Part shown: one piece after another, positions 8,293 through 16,850 of the stretch | Position numbering within the stretch: position 1 is the first letter of the stretch | Layout of the letters: every line of letters starts with the position of its first letter | From: Silicimonas sp. | Lineage (GTDB): Bacteria; Pseudomonadota; Alphaproteobacteria; Rhodobacterales; Rhodobacteraceae | Length of the DNA: 64,000 nt | Direction of reading: 5' to 3' | NCBI GenBank assembly: GCA_022819605.1 | Contig: JAJEGW010000192.1 | Span: forward strand, 1-64,000 | Translations under genes and position numbers: made by a program | Notes under the pieces: model-generated | Seen by the model: only the letters and a program-made list of their open reading frames with translations | Told to the model about the DNA's origin: nothing | Database searches by the model: none

Positions 8293-9300
8293 TCAAGCCC
8301 TTGCATGCATCCGGCTCTTCCGGTTCCGCGTGGTTCCGGTCGCCTTGGCAGTTCCGTCGTGAAACGAGCCGAACCAGCGGTCCCAAGGCATGTCGACGGT
8401 GCCGTAGTTGCACTCGAAATACCTGTGGTGGAGCTGGTGGAAGAAGTCGCCCATCCGGGCGCGCTCCTTGTCGGACACGATGAGCTTCTCGAATCCGGAA
8501 TGCGAGAAGATCGGGTGAACCGACTGCGTGTAGCCGTGGAACATGATGTGGAGCGGGTGCGACGGCACGACAAAGTGAATGAGGAAGTTTGTGTAGAAGA
8601 GCAGGTGCTCGACCGGGTGCATCGAGATGCCGGACCACGGTCCGACGTTTATGTTCCTGTGATGGAGCGCATGGGCGACCCTGTAGAGCGGCGGCCAGTG
8701 CAGCAAGCGGTGAATCCAGTAGAAGTGCAGGCTGGACCAGATCGGAATGAGCACGAACCACAGCGCGAACCAGACCGGATTCGACGGGAAGAACGCCTTG
8801 GGAGCGTAACCGTTGGCCATCGCCCAGAAGACGAGCGCCTGCATCGCGGTCCAGAGCGTGATGCCGCTTGCGACCGTCCAGAACATGTTGTCGCGGACCT
8901 GGCTCCGGAACGTGAAGGTGCCGTTGTCACGCGCCTGTTCTCGAGAGTCGAACTTCGTGCGCCGTTCCTGTCCGCGACGCATGTGCAGCCACCAGTGAAG
9001 CGTGCCGGCCAGCACGCAGTGCGGGATCAGGTTCGCAAGCCAGAGGCGCAGGATCCAGCCAGGTGCTAGCGAAGCCATTTCCGCAAGCGGAGGCAGCAGC
9101 GTCACGTATGCGAGGGCAGCCAGGGCAAAGGCAAGGGTGGTCGTCGATAGGACAAGCCATGCGCCGGACAGCCACCTGAGACTGGCAAGCGGCCGGGGCG
9201 GCCACGCAAAGACCGGGCTCAACTGCACCTTGCCAGGATGATGGTTCCAGCGATCGGATTCCGGGTCGTTGAAGGTGTCGGTCAATGTGATGCCTCCCAA
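8293..9300 (-). CDS. Sterol desaturase / fatty acid hydroxylase superfamily membrane protein
   Basis: 335 residues with about four to five membrane segments (for example 44-75, 88-105, 150-175, 185-205). The histidine-box pattern of di-iron membrane hydroxylases is present: HRLLH, HALHHRN, then HPVEHLLFY and HQLHHRYFE near the C-terminus. Such proteins hydroxylate or desaturate lipids, carotenoids or ether lipids at the cytoplasmic face of the inner membrane. It is followed after 30 bp by the epimerase gene on the same strand, so the two may be co-transcribed. The substrate is unknown. Confidence 0.85.
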   Translation of the reverse strand: MGGITLTDTFNDPESDRWNHHPGKVQLSPVFAWPPRPLASLRWLSGAWLVLSTTTLAFALAALAYVTLLPPLAEMASLAPGWILRLWLANLIPHCVLAGTLHWWLHMRRGQERRTKFDSREQARDNGTFTFRSQVRDNMFWTVASGITLWTAMQALVFWAMANGYAPKAFFPSNPVWFALWFVLIPIWSSLHFYWIHRLLHWPPLYRVAHALHHRNINVGPWSGISMHPVEHLLFYTNFLIHFVVPSHPLHIMFHGYTQSVHPIFSHSGFEKLIVSDKERARMGDFFHQLHHRYFECNYGTVDMPWDRWFGSFHDGTAKATGTTRNRKSRMHARA

Positions 9301-9458
9301 TTCCAGGACAGGGTGGTTTGCGTGACGGGCGTCCTTAGCCTCGCAGGCACGTTACGACGGCTTCGAGGTTCAGATCGCGATCGCCCGGATTCGCGTCCAA
9401 TTGCGACATGTGACCGTCAGGGGTCGCCGTCCTTGCACGAAAGGTGTAGATTCCGAGC

Positions 9459-11258
9459 ATGACACGTTCCTTGGAAACATGGGCGAATTCCGGCGCTCGC
9501 CTCGTCGCGGTGGCTTCTGGACGCGAATCTGCCGACCTCGTGATTCGACGCGGCAAGGTCGTCAATGTCCAGTCGCGCGAGGTGCATGACGGATGGGAAG
9601 TCTCCGTCGCGGACGGCCGGTTCGCGTATGTCGGCCCCGATGCTTCGCACACGGTCGGCGACGACACGACGATCGTCGATGCCGGAGGACGCTACCTGGT
9701 TCCAGGTCTCTGCGACGGGCACATGCACATCGAGAGCGGCATGCTGACGCCGGCCGAGTTTGCCGCCGCCGTCATACCTCACGGCACGACGACCATGTTC
9801 CATGATCCCCACGAGATCGCCAACGTGCTGGGTCTCAGGGGCGTCCGGCTGATGCATGACGAGGCGCTGCTTCAGCCGATCAACATCTTCACGCAAATGC
9901 CCTCCTGTGCACCATCGGCGCCAGGCCTCGAAACCACGGGTTGCGAGATCACGGCTGATGACGTGAAGGAAGCCATGGGCTGGCCGGGCATTGTCGGCCT
10001 GGGCGAGATGATGAACTTCCCGGGCGTCATTTCCGGTGACACGAAGATGCTTGCCGAAATTGCCGCTACGCAGGCGGCCGGGAGGACCGTCGGCGGGCAC
10101 TATGCCAGTCCCGATCTTGGCGTGCCCTTCCACGCATATGCCGCGGGCGGCGCCGCGGACGACCACGAGGGGACGGCAGAGTCCGACGCGATCGCCCGGG
10201 TGCGACAGGGCATGCGGGCAATGCTGCGCCTCGGAAGCGCCTGGTATGACGTCGAAAGCCAGATCACGGCCGTGACCGAACGCGGCCTTGACTCGAGGAA
10301 CTTCATCCTCTGCACGGATGACTGCCATTCGGGCACGCTCGTCAACGACGGCCACATGGATCGCGCCGTCCGCCACGCCATCGTATGCGGCGCCGATCCC
10401 TTGGTCGCGCTCCAGATGGCGACGGTGAATACGGCGACGCATTTCGGGCTTGAACGCGAACTGGGTTCCATCGCGCCGGGCCGACGGGCGGACGTGATCC
10501 TGACATCCGACCTGGAAGCGCTGCCGATCGAGCATGTGATCGCGCGTGGAGTGACCGTGGCGGCGGCGGGCGAGCTGATAGTCGATTGTCCGCATCTCGA
10601 CTGGCCGGCGGAGACGCGGTCGACCGTGCATCTGGGCCGGACGCTCGCGGCTGAGGACTTCGAGGTGAAGTCACCGCATGCAACAGACAGCGTGGTCGCG
10701 AAGGTGATCGGCGTGGTCGAGAACCAGGCTCCAACCGACGCGTTGACGGCCAGGCTGCCGGTCAGTGAGGGCGTGGTGGAGGCAAGGGATGGCGTAGCGC
10801 AGATTGCGCTCGTGGAACGGCATCGGGCCACCGGTCGGGTCGTGAACGGCTTCGTGTCAGGATTCGGCTACACGGGACGCATGGCCATGGCTTCGACGGT
10901 GGCTCATGACAGCCACCACATTATTGTCGTTGGCACCGATCGCGTTTGCATGGCGGCGGCGGTCAACCGGCTTGGCAAGGTTGGGGGAGGCGTGACGGTC
11001 TGGAAAGACGGGGCGGAGATTGCCCTCGTCGAGCTGCCGATCGCCGGGCTCATGTCCGACAGCCCGGCCCGTGAGGTAGCGGCCAAGGCGGACCGGATGG
11101 TCGCGGCGATGGCGGAGTGTGGCTGCGAGCTGAACAACGCCTACATGCAGCACTCCCTCCTGGCCTTGGTGGTGATCCCCGCCCTGCGCATCTCGGACCT
11201 GGGACTGGTCGATGTTGACCGGTTCGAGGTGACCGGACTTTTCGAGGATGCAGCATGA
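9459..11258 (+). CDS. ade: Adenine deaminase
   Basis: 599 residues, the usual length of the bacterial Ade amidohydrolase. It deaminates adenine to hypoxanthine and ammonia with a di-metal centre. Visible signs: VPGLCDGHMHIESGMLTP (metal HxH), HGTTTMFHDPHEIANVLG, LCTDDCHSGTLVNDGHMD (metal and substrate aspartates) and the C-terminal GSIAPGRRADVIL followed by the substrate lid. Its stop overlaps the amn start by 4 bp (ATGA), a pairing that makes a short AMP-to-hypoxanthine route. The gap upstream (9301-9458) is shared with the divergent hydroxylase gene. No purine riboswitch fold was recognised there. Confidence 0.95.
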   Translation: MTRSLETWANSGARLVAVASGRESADLVIRRGKVVNVQSREVHDGWEVSVADGRFAYVGPDASHTVGDDTTIVDAGGRYLVPGLCDGHMHIESGMLTPAEFAAAVIPHGTTTMFHDPHEIANVLGLRGVRLMHDEALLQPINIFTQMPSCAPSAPGLETTGCEITADDVKEAMGWPGIVGLGEMMNFPGVISGDTKMLAEIAATQAAGRTVGGHYASPDLGVPFHAYAAGGAADDHEGTAESDAIARVRQGMRAMLRLGSAWYDVESQITAVTERGLDSRNFILCTDDCHSGTLVNDGHMDRAVRHAIVCGADPLVALQMATVNTATHFGLERELGSIAPGRRADVILTSDLEALPIEHVIARGVTVAAAGELIVDCPHLDWPAETRSTVHLGRTLAAEDFEVKSPHATDSVVAKVIGVVENQAPTDALTARLPVSEGVVEARDGVAQIALVERHRATGRVVNGFVSGFGYTGRMAMASTVAHDSHHIIVVGTDRVCMAAAVNRLGKVGGGVTVWKDGAEIALVELPIAGLMSDSPAREVAAKADRMVAAMAECGCELNNAYMQHSLLALVVIPALRISDLGLVDVDRFEVTGLFEDAA

Positions 11259-12733
11259 CCCGCGACAGCCACCAGTTCGAGACGCCGGACTCTCCGGAAT
11301 TCGAGGAATTTGCCGATGCCGGGGAGGCGGTCGAGCGACTGGTTCAACTGCATGAGACGTCCGCAGGGTTTCTGCTCCGTCGCTTCGATGATGCCGTCTC
11401 CAGCGGCATGCCGTCCCGCCGGGTGCGCGCTTACTATCCTGAACTGCGGCTGACGACCACGATCTATGCGACGAAGGACACGCGGCTGAGCTTTGGCCAC
11501 GTGATCGAACCGGGGCGCTATTCCACGACCATTACGCGTCCGGAGCTGTTCAGGAACTACCTGACCCAGCAGATCGGGCTCCTGATCGAGCACCACAAGG
11601 TTCCGGTGCAGGTCGGGGTCTCGACGACTCCGATCCCCGTGCATTTTGCCGTCGCTGGGAGCGGGTCGCTCCAGATCCCGAAGGGCGGCATCGTGGAACA
11701 GTCGCTGCGCGACGTCTTCGACGTGCCGGAACTCGCGACGATCAACGACGACATCGTCAATGGCCACGGGTTCATCTATGAGGACGGATCGCATCCCTTG
11801 GCACCGTTCACGGCGCAGAGGATCGACTACTCCCTGGCGCGGATGTCGCATTACATGGCGACGGATGCCGAGCACTTCCAGAATTACGTGCTGTTCACGA
11901 ACTACCAGTTCTACGTGGACGAGTTCGAGGCCTTTGCACGCAAGATGCTTGCCGATCCGGGCAGCGGGTACACGTCGTTCGTCGGCCCGGGCAACTTCGA
12001 GATCACTTCCGCCGATGCGCCGCTTGATCGTCCGGCCAACCTTCCCCAGATGCCGGCGTTTCATCTCAAGCGTGCCGACGGCGCCGGCATAACCCTCGTG
12101 AACATCGGCGTAGGTCCGTCGAATGCAAAGACGGCCACCGACCACATCGCGGTGCTGCGACCTCACGCCTGGCTGATGCTCGGACATTGCGCGGGGCTGA
12201 GGAACTCGCAGCAACTCGGTGATTTCGTCCTGGCGCACGGATACCTGCGGGAGGATCATGTCCTGGATGACGACCTGCCGGTATGGATGCCCATTCCGGC
12301 ACTCGCGGAAATCCAGGTTGCGCTGGAAGACGCGGTCGCGGACGTGACCAGGTACAAGGGCTACGACCTCAAGCAGATCATGCGAACGGGCACGGTAGCC
12401 ACGATCGACAACCGGAACTGGGAGCTTCGGGATCAGTCCGGACCGGTTCAGCGGCTGAGCCAAAGCCGCGCCATTGCGCTCGATATGGAGTCCGCGACGA
12501 TCGCGGCCAACGGATTCAGATTCCGCGTGCCTTATGGCACGTTGCTTTGCGTCTCCGACAAGCCGCTGCATGGCGAGCTGAAGCTGCCCGGAATGGCGTC
12601 CGATTTCTACAAGACCCAAGTCGCGCAGCATCTTCTGGTTGGCATACGCGCCGTGGAAAGGCTCCGGGAAATGCCGCTGGAACGCATACATTCCCGCAAG
12701 TTGCGCAGCTTCGAGGAGACCGCATTCCTTTGA
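11255..12733 (+). CDS. amn: AMP nucleosidase
   Basis: 492 residues, matching the family's length. The N-terminal regulatory domain covers about 1-170 and the phosphorylase-like catalytic domain about 180-490. Recognisable parts are RRVRAYYPELRLTTT, FTNYQFYVDEFEAFA, RPHAWLMLGHCAGLRNSQQ and the active-site block AIALDMESATIAANGFRFR. The enzyme hydrolyses AMP to adenine and ribose 5-phosphate. Translational coupling to ade (ATGA overlap) means adenine would be made next to the enzyme that deaminates it, a route for AMP breakdown independent of AMP deaminase. No terminator is seen between amn and the following HU gene, but a promoter-like sequence lies between. Confidence 0.95.
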   Translation: MTRDSHQFETPDSPEFEEFADAGEAVERLVQLHETSAGFLLRRFDDAVSSGMPSRRVRAYYPELRLTTTIYATKDTRLSFGHVIEPGRYSTTITRPELFRNYLTQQIGLLIEHHKVPVQVGVSTTPIPVHFAVAGSGSLQIPKGGIVEQSLRDVFDVPELATINDDIVNGHGFIYEDGSHPLAPFTAQRIDYSLARMSHYMATDAEHFQNYVLFTNYQFYVDEFEAFARKMLADPGSGYTSFVGPGNFEITSADAPLDRPANLPQMPAFHLKRADGAGITLVNIGVGPSNAKTATDHIAVLRPHAWLMLGHCAGLRNSQQLGDFVLAHGYLREDHVLDDDLPVWMPIPALAEIQVALEDAVADVTRYKGYDLKQIMRTGTVATIDNRNWELRDQSGPVQRLSQSRAIALDMESATIAANGFRFRVPYGTLLCVSDKPLHGELKLPGMASDFYKTQVAQHLLVGIRAVERLREMPLERIHSRKLRSFEETAFL

Positions 12734-12790
12734 AATGACGGGGAGAATCGCACAAAATATGCTGCAAGTGCGGAATTCTGGCACAAATGC

Positions 12791-12820
12791 TTGCGTATCT
12801 TCTCAATATTCAGTTAAATA
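12791..12820 (+). promoter_or_regulatory. Candidate housekeeping promoter for the HU gene
   Basis: TTGCGT at 12791-12796 and TAAATA at 12815-12820 are separated by 18 bp and lie in an AT-rich stretch about 40 bp before the HU start codon. Match to the consensus is moderate. Confidence 0.4.
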
Positions 12821-12861
12821 AGGCCAATGCGCCACAATTGGGGCCGAACAGGAGATTGAAC

Positions 12862-13149
12862 ATGGCAAAAGCAATGACCAAGACGCAGCTTGTCGCGACG
12901 CTCGCCGATGAACTGGGCAGTGACAAGAAGTCGGCAGCCGCAGCGCTGGACGCGATCATATCCGTCATCACAAGGGAAGTGTCTGCCGGCGGGGCCGTGG
13001 CATTGCCCGGCGTCGGCAAGATCTACTGCCGCGAACGTCCGGCGCGCATGGTTCGCAACCCTGCGACCGGTCAGCAGATCCACAAGGACGCCGACAAGGT
13101 GGTGAAGATGACCATCGCCAAGGCGCTCAAGGACAGCGTGAACAGCTGA
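12862..13149 (+). CDS. HU-family DNA-binding protein
   Basis: 95 residues from ATG 12862, chosen for the AGGAG ribosome-binding site at 12850-12854; an earlier in-frame ATG at 12787 adds a non-family leader. Typical HU features are MTKTQLVATLADELG (dimerising helices), ALPGVGKIYCRERPARMVRNPATG (the beta arm with the RNP loop that inserts into the minor groove) and a C-terminal AKALKDSV helix. It bends and compacts DNA in the nucleoid. It is a single gene bounded by a candidate promoter and a strong intrinsic terminator. The beta-arm wording is slightly divergent from HupB, so a specific symbol is not given. Confidence 0.93.
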   Translation: MAKAMTKTQLVATLADELGSDKKSAAAALDAIISVITREVSAGGAVALPGVGKIYCRERPARMVRNPATGQQIHKDADKVVKMTIAKALKDSVNS

Positions 13150-13173
13150 TCGCCTAAGGCGGCAACGGAATTC

Positions 13174-13202
13174 GGGCCGCTGTTGTGCGGCCCATTTTCT
13201 TG
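13174..13202 (+). terminator. Intrinsic terminator after the HU gene
   Basis: GGGCCGC (13174-13180), a six-base loop and GCGGCCC (13187-13193) form a perfect 7-bp GC stem followed by ATTTTCTTG. It sits 24 bp after the stop codon. Confidence 0.85.
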
Positions 13203-13806
13203 TTCGGGAGGAACTGGTTCCCGTCTCTGCGTCAAGGCCGACGAGAAACGGACTCTTGATCAAGCAACCAACACAATATTTCAGACGCAAGGACCTCACG
13301 GGCTCATTTTCTTGCTTTGTTCCAATCAATCCGGTATGCATGCAGCGACGCGGGGAAGGGTCGAAATCCACGTCGGATCATCGCGTTGATTGACGTTTGC
13401 GTTTTGGGCTTCGTACCATGCACGCGTCACGGCAACTCGGGTCGTTTTCGGGCGGCGCGTGCGAAAGTTGCGCTCGTTGCGGAACGAATCATGTGAAGCA
13501 ACGGATCCGGCTTCATGTTGAGATTGGGGTGAGGCTGCTTCGACTTCGGATCGCTGCAAGCGGTTGAGATGAAGCCAGCAGGGTCGCAGGCGATCGCGAT
13601 GTACCCTGGTCGTTTTTTCATATTCAAATTTCGGTGACGGCGCTCCTCATCCCGGTTTTTTTTCTTGACGATTTCCTCAAACCGGCCCTCAAGCCGACAT
13701 TCGCTCCGGCGGCGGAGCCTTCTTCACCAACAGCGTCATCATCAGGGCGAAGGCGAGGCATTGCGCTTCAGCAGGTCCAAAGGCGTCGCGTGGCGTCCGC
13801 GCGACG
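13203..13806. other. Intergenic stretch without a supported gene
   Basis: About 600 bp between the HU terminator and the XRE antitoxin stop. Short overlapping frames of 60-100 codons occur on both strands, but none shows a family motif or a good ribosome-binding site. A run of T near 13655-13663 and lower GC suggest non-coding or decayed accessory DNA at the edge of the toxin-antitoxin locus. Confidence 0.5.
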
Positions 13807-14142
13807 TCATGCCACGGCGTTCAGCCCGTTTTTTTCCACAAGCGCCAATAGCTTCGCCGAAGGCCCCCCAGGGCGCTTTTCCCCACGTTCCCACTGGCTC
13901 ACCAGTCCAGGAGTTACGTTGAGGTGACGCGCAAAAACAGTCTGGCTTGCACGTTCTCGAAGCCGCAGTTCACGAATGTCCTCAGGCTCCATGGTCCTGA
14001 TCGGAGTAAGGCAAAGCTCGTCGAACTCCGCCATGGTACGCTTGGAAATGAGCTTCAAGTCCCTCAGGTCCTGAGCTGCCTCGTGCATGTCCGCCATTAC
14101 CTCGGACTTGTAATGCCGGTCTGTATCGTTCGTGTCGCCCAT
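13807..14142 (-). CDS. XRE-family (HigA-like) antitoxin
   Basis: 111 residues from 14142; a later start at 14097 (MADMHEAAQDLRDLK) would give 96 residues and equals the usual length. The C-terminal half is a Cro/XRE helix-turn-helix: IRELRLRERASQTVFARHL, NVTPGLVSQWERGEKRPGG, SAKLLALVEKNGL. The protein should bind and neutralise the RelE-like toxin upstream and repress the operon promoter. It is the third gene of the locus, after a 33-residue ORF. Gene order toxin-before-antitoxin is HigBA-like. Confidence 0.87.
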   Translation of the reverse strand: MGDTNDTDRHYKSEVMADMHEAAQDLRDLKLISKRTMAEFDELCLTPIRTMEPEDIRELRLRERASQTVFARHLNVTPGLVSQWERGEKRPGGPSAKLLALVEKNGLNAVA

Positions 14143-14185
14143 GTCAGTCGCTCCGTCTCAGGTTCGTGCCTGTCAGGCTTGTTAA

Positions 14186-14287
14186 CTAAGATTTCTCCGT
14201 TGCTTGTGTCGTGGCATCTGGATCTCCATGCTTGATCTCCCTGATTGCCCCATTGCCAAGCGCGGTCATTAGCTCGTCCTTGCCCAT
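14186..14287 (-). CDS. 33-residue ORF between toxin and antitoxin
   Basis: ATG 14287 to TAG 14186, beginning 6 bp after the toxin stop and reading MGKDELMTALGNGAIREIKHG before an Ala/Thr-rich end. The composition is like a short acidic-amphipathic helix, and the pattern D-E-L-x-x-A-L-x-x-G-A-x-x-E is what small conserved ORFs in this kind of locus look like. An in-line ribosome-binding site is weak, so reading would rely on coupling to the toxin gene. It may be a third component, a degraded antitoxin N-terminus, or noise. Confidence 0.45.
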   Translation of the reverse strand: MGKDELMTALGNGAIREIKHGDPDATTQATEKS

Positions 14288-14293
14288 TGACTT

Positions 14294-14593
14294 TTACGCC
14301 GCCGCCAACTTTTGAGCCGCCTTGAACTCCTGGCCGTCGAGGTTGTCCTTTTCTCTTTTGGCAAAAACAGTAAAAGAGATCACGATGTCGTCGTTTCGCA
14401 GGCAAAGGACCGCCCGGAAGCCGCCGGACCTGCCTTCGCCGTCTCTCGGGATGCGCTCCTTGTAAAGGCCGCCTCCAAGATCCGCGTAGGCCCGGCCCTC
14501 CAGAACACGTTGCGCTGCTTCAAGAAGTCTCTCATCGCCAATCCTGAGTTTCCGCGTCCTCCGGTCAAAGGCCTTGATTGCATATGTTGTCAT
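14294..14593 (-). CDS. RelE/HigB-like toxin of a type II toxin-antitoxin system
   Basis: 99 residues. YAIKAFDRRTRKLRIGDERLLEAAQRVLEG is split here only by description: the N-terminal strand-helix is followed by ADLGGGLYKERIPRDG, GGFRAVLCLRNDDIVISFTVFAK and an Asp/Leu-rich helix. The K-x-R-I-x-R... GGFR...FxFAK pattern is that of the RelE-fold group that is longer-named addiction module toxins (Pfam RelE, PF06296). Such toxins cut ribosome-bound or free mRNA. It is the first gene of the locus, with a perfect TATAAT element about 46 bp upstream and an XRE antitoxin two genes downstream. Confidence 0.85.
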   Translation of the reverse strand: MTTYAIKAFDRRTRKLRIGDERLLEAAQRVLEGRAYADLGGGLYKERIPRDGEGRSGGFRAVLCLRNDDIVISFTVFAKREKDNLDGQEFKAAQKLAAA

Positions 14594-14622
14594 CCGATTC
14601 TTCTAGGTAATCTCTGGCGCAC

Positions 14623-14644
14623 CAGTATCACACTTAGTATTATA
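14623..14644 (-). promoter_or_regulatory. Candidate promoter/operator of the toxin-antitoxin operon
   Basis: On the minus strand a perfect TATAAT (+ strand 14639-14644) lies about 46 bp ahead of the toxin ATG in the most AT-rich part of this locus. Two copies of AGTAT (14623-14627 and 14636-14640 on the + strand) could be part of an antitoxin operator. No good -35 is seen. Confidence 0.4.
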
Positions 14645-14659
14645 GTAGTCAATTGTTCA

Positions 14660-15100
14660 AATCGGCATGAATGAGCGCGCAGCGTCCGTGCCCGACAAGC
14701 AGGTTCAGACATAGGTGAATGTGCGCTGGCCGCCGGGTTGAAGCTCCGGGCATGAGTGACAGACAGGGCAAATGGACAACTGTCCGCAGTGCGACTTCAG
14801 GCCATGAAATCATGGATCGACAAAAGCCTTGCGGAGTTGGACGGGGACGCAAGTTGGGATGCGGACGCCTTCAGGACGAGGACAGCCTACGCTGGCAGAT
14901 CGGATTGTGGATCGTCGCGGCGCTACTTGGCCCATCTTGCGCCGGACGCTTTGACAGCCGCCACAATTTCAAATGGGCTCAGTTTGTCTCGCACTTCGTT
15001 GGATCTTGGACCGATTCAGTACTTCGTGCCTTGTTCGGGTGCATTCGTGCCAGGAGAGCGGCCCGGGCCACGATTGCGAGCAGCATCTTGTCAATGTGCG
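14660..15100. other. Intergenic stretch without a supported gene
   Basis: Overlapping plus-strand frames run through here into the reverse of the EamA gene, but their sequences lack family motifs and are of biased composition. It separates the toxin-antitoxin locus from the exporter gene. Confidence 0.5.
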
Positions 15101-15997
15101 TCAGGTCGTCGCTGCCGACTTGGAGAACTGCACGGCGAGAATGGCCAGCGCGATGACCACGACTCCGACGACATCCAGAACGCCAATGGCTTCACCCAGC
15201 AGGATTGCGGCGATCGCCACGCCGAAGAACGGGTTCAGGAAATGGAACGTGGCGGCCCGCGTGGCGCCAATGCGGCGGACCAGCCAGAACCAGACCATCG
15301 TCGCCAGCAATCCAGGCATGAAGAGGGTATAGAGGAATGCGGCCACGACAGTGACCGACCAGTTGACGACCCAGGTTTCCAGCACCAGCGCAGGCACCCA
15401 GAGCGCGACGCTCCCGATGAGCATCTGGAACCCCACGACCACCATGACGTTCCCGCCCGAGGATGCGCCCTTGACCGCCAGCGTGGCGAAGGTCAGGGCC
15501 AGCGCACCGATCCCGCATAGCGCGATTCCTACCGGATCGACCCCTTGGGTCAGACGCGTTCCCATGATCAGGAATACCCCCGCCATCCCGGCAATCAGTC
15601 CCGCCATGCCGAGCGGTCGCAGGGTTTCTCTCGCGATCAGCCAGCCAACCAGCGCGACCAGCAGGGGAAGCGAGGATGCAATGATGGCCGCCAGGGAAGC
15701 TTCAACCGTTTGCATGGCGACGAAGTTCAGACCCAGGTAGAGGGCGTTCTGGCAAATGCCGAAGATGACCGTCAGCTGCCATTGCTGGCGTGTCAGGGTG
15801 AAGCTCTGACCCAGGATGCGGGCAAGTGCCAAGGCGATCAGGCCTGCGATCAGGAATCGGATCGCCGAGACTGTCAGCGGCGGCGCGTTGGTGACGATGA
15901 TCCTGGCTGACGTGAATGCAGATGACCAGATGAGGGCGAAGGCCAGCCCGCCAAGCATTGCCGGGACGTCGACCCTATCTGAGATAGCCGATGGCAT
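15101..15997 (-). CDS. EamA-family (DMT superfamily) transporter
   Basis: 298 residues, ten predicted membrane helices in two five-helix EamA halves, for example ALIWSSAFTSARIIV and RFLIAGLIALALARIL in the first half and LYTLFMPGLLATMVWFWLV, ATFHFLNPFFGVAIAAILLGE in the second. Family members export small metabolites such as amino acids at the inner membrane. Its start overlaps the end of the HAD hydrolase gene by 23 bp; a shorter start at 15961 is possible and would remove the overlap. It forms an apparent operon ppaC, HAD hydrolase, exporter. Substrate unknown. Confidence 0.88.
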   Translation of the reverse strand: MPSAISDRVDVPAMLGGLAFALIWSSAFTSARIIVTNAPPLTVSAIRFLIAGLIALALARILGQSFTLTRQQWQLTVIFGICQNALYLGLNFVAMQTVEASLAAIIASSLPLLVALVGWLIARETLRPLGMAGLIAGMAGVFLIMGTRLTQGVDPVGIALCGIGALALTFATLAVKGASSGGNVMVVVGFQMLIGSVALWVPALVLETWVVNWSVTVVAAFLYTLFMPGLLATMVWFWLVRRIGATRAATFHFLNPFFGVAIAAILLGEAIGVLDVVGVVVIALAILAVQFSKSAATT

Positions 15998-16847
15998 ATG
16001 TCGGTGTCAGGCGGGTCTCAGCGATGAATGCGTCGAGGGCGTCCTGTTCCGGATGGCGGGCGGTCGCCGTTTGCTCGCGCGCCAACCCTCCCGTCACGAA
16101 CAGGGAGTCTAAGTCCTCGCCCAAGGCACCCCTGATGTCGGTCTGGATTCCGTCGCCGATGCACAGGATCCGCTCGTCCGGCACTTGCACCCCGATCTGC
16201 GTCAGCCTTTCCCGCGCCAGGGCGTAGACCGGCGGATGCGGCTTGCCGAAATACAGGCTCTCGCCGCCCATTTCCGTATAGAGCTGGGCAAGCGCTCCGG
16301 CACACCATTCGCGAATTTCGCCCCGGTCGACCACGATGTCAGGGTTCGCACAGAGAAGTTTCAGTCCCTTTTGCTTGGCATAAAGGAATTCGGGGCGATT
16401 CACGGACGGGTCGGCATGCGCGTCAAATGGACCGAGGCACGCAATTCCTGTCGCGTCCGCAAGTTCGACTAGGCACACGTCGGCCGGGTCGGAGACGATC
16501 GCCGGCGGTTCAAAGAACGGCAGGTCGTGATCCTGTCCTATGAACCAGACGCGGATGCCGATGGCACCGCGAAACATTGCAACCCTGGCGCTGTCACCGC
16601 TCGTGGAAATCGTGTCCCAGCAATCGGGCGGAACCCCAAGGCTCTCCAGCTGCCGCTCCACGCCCGCGCGAGGGCGCGGCGCGTTTGTCAGGAGTACGAC
16701 CTTGCCGCCGCCGGCACGAAAGTTACGGAGCGCATCGATGGCCTCGCGATAGCCTCGCATCCCGTCATGCACGCATCCCCAGAGGTCGCAGAATAGCACA
16801 TCGTAGCGCTCGGCGATCTCCGACAGGCTGTCGATTACCGGAACCAT
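15975..16847 (-). CDS. HAD-type hydrolase, TIGR01459 family
   Basis: 290 residues, HAD subfamily IIA as in NagD-like phosphatases. The nucleophile motif is FCDLWGCVHDGMRGY near residue 20 (DxWG with the nucleophilic Asp), motif II is VVLLTNAPRP, and motif III/IV is KPHPPVYALA followed by ILCIGDGIQTDIRGA. The Asp-Gly-x-x-x-Asp metal site is intact. The substrate of this alphaproteobacterial subfamily is not established. It starts 3 bp after the ppaC stop, so co-transcription is very likely. Confidence 0.9.
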   Translation of the reverse strand: MVPVIDSLSEIAERYDVLFCDLWGCVHDGMRGYREAIDALRNFRAGGGKVVLLTNAPRPRAGVERQLESLGVPPDCWDTISTSGDSARVAMFRGAIGIRVWFIGQDHDLPFFEPPAIVSDPADVCLVELADATGIACLGPFDAHADPSVNRPEFLYAKQKGLKLLCANPDIVVDRGEIREWCAGALAQLYTEMGGESLYFGKPHPPVYALARERLTQIGVQVPDERILCIGDGIQTDIRGALGEDLDSLFVTGGLAREQTATARHPEQDALDAFIAETRLTPTYAIGYLR

Positions 16848-16850
16848 GTC

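Noticed and set aside
12779-12796. Possible sigma-54 promoter (TGGCAC followed by TTGC) before the HU gene
   Set aside because: The GG and GC elements are separated by 11 bases instead of the required 10, and a sigma-70-like pair fits nearby.
14756-15520. 254-codon plus-strand frame near the EamA gene
   Set aside because: Its second half is antisense to the exporter and has low-complexity His/Asp-rich residues typical of a shadow frame; the first half has no motif.
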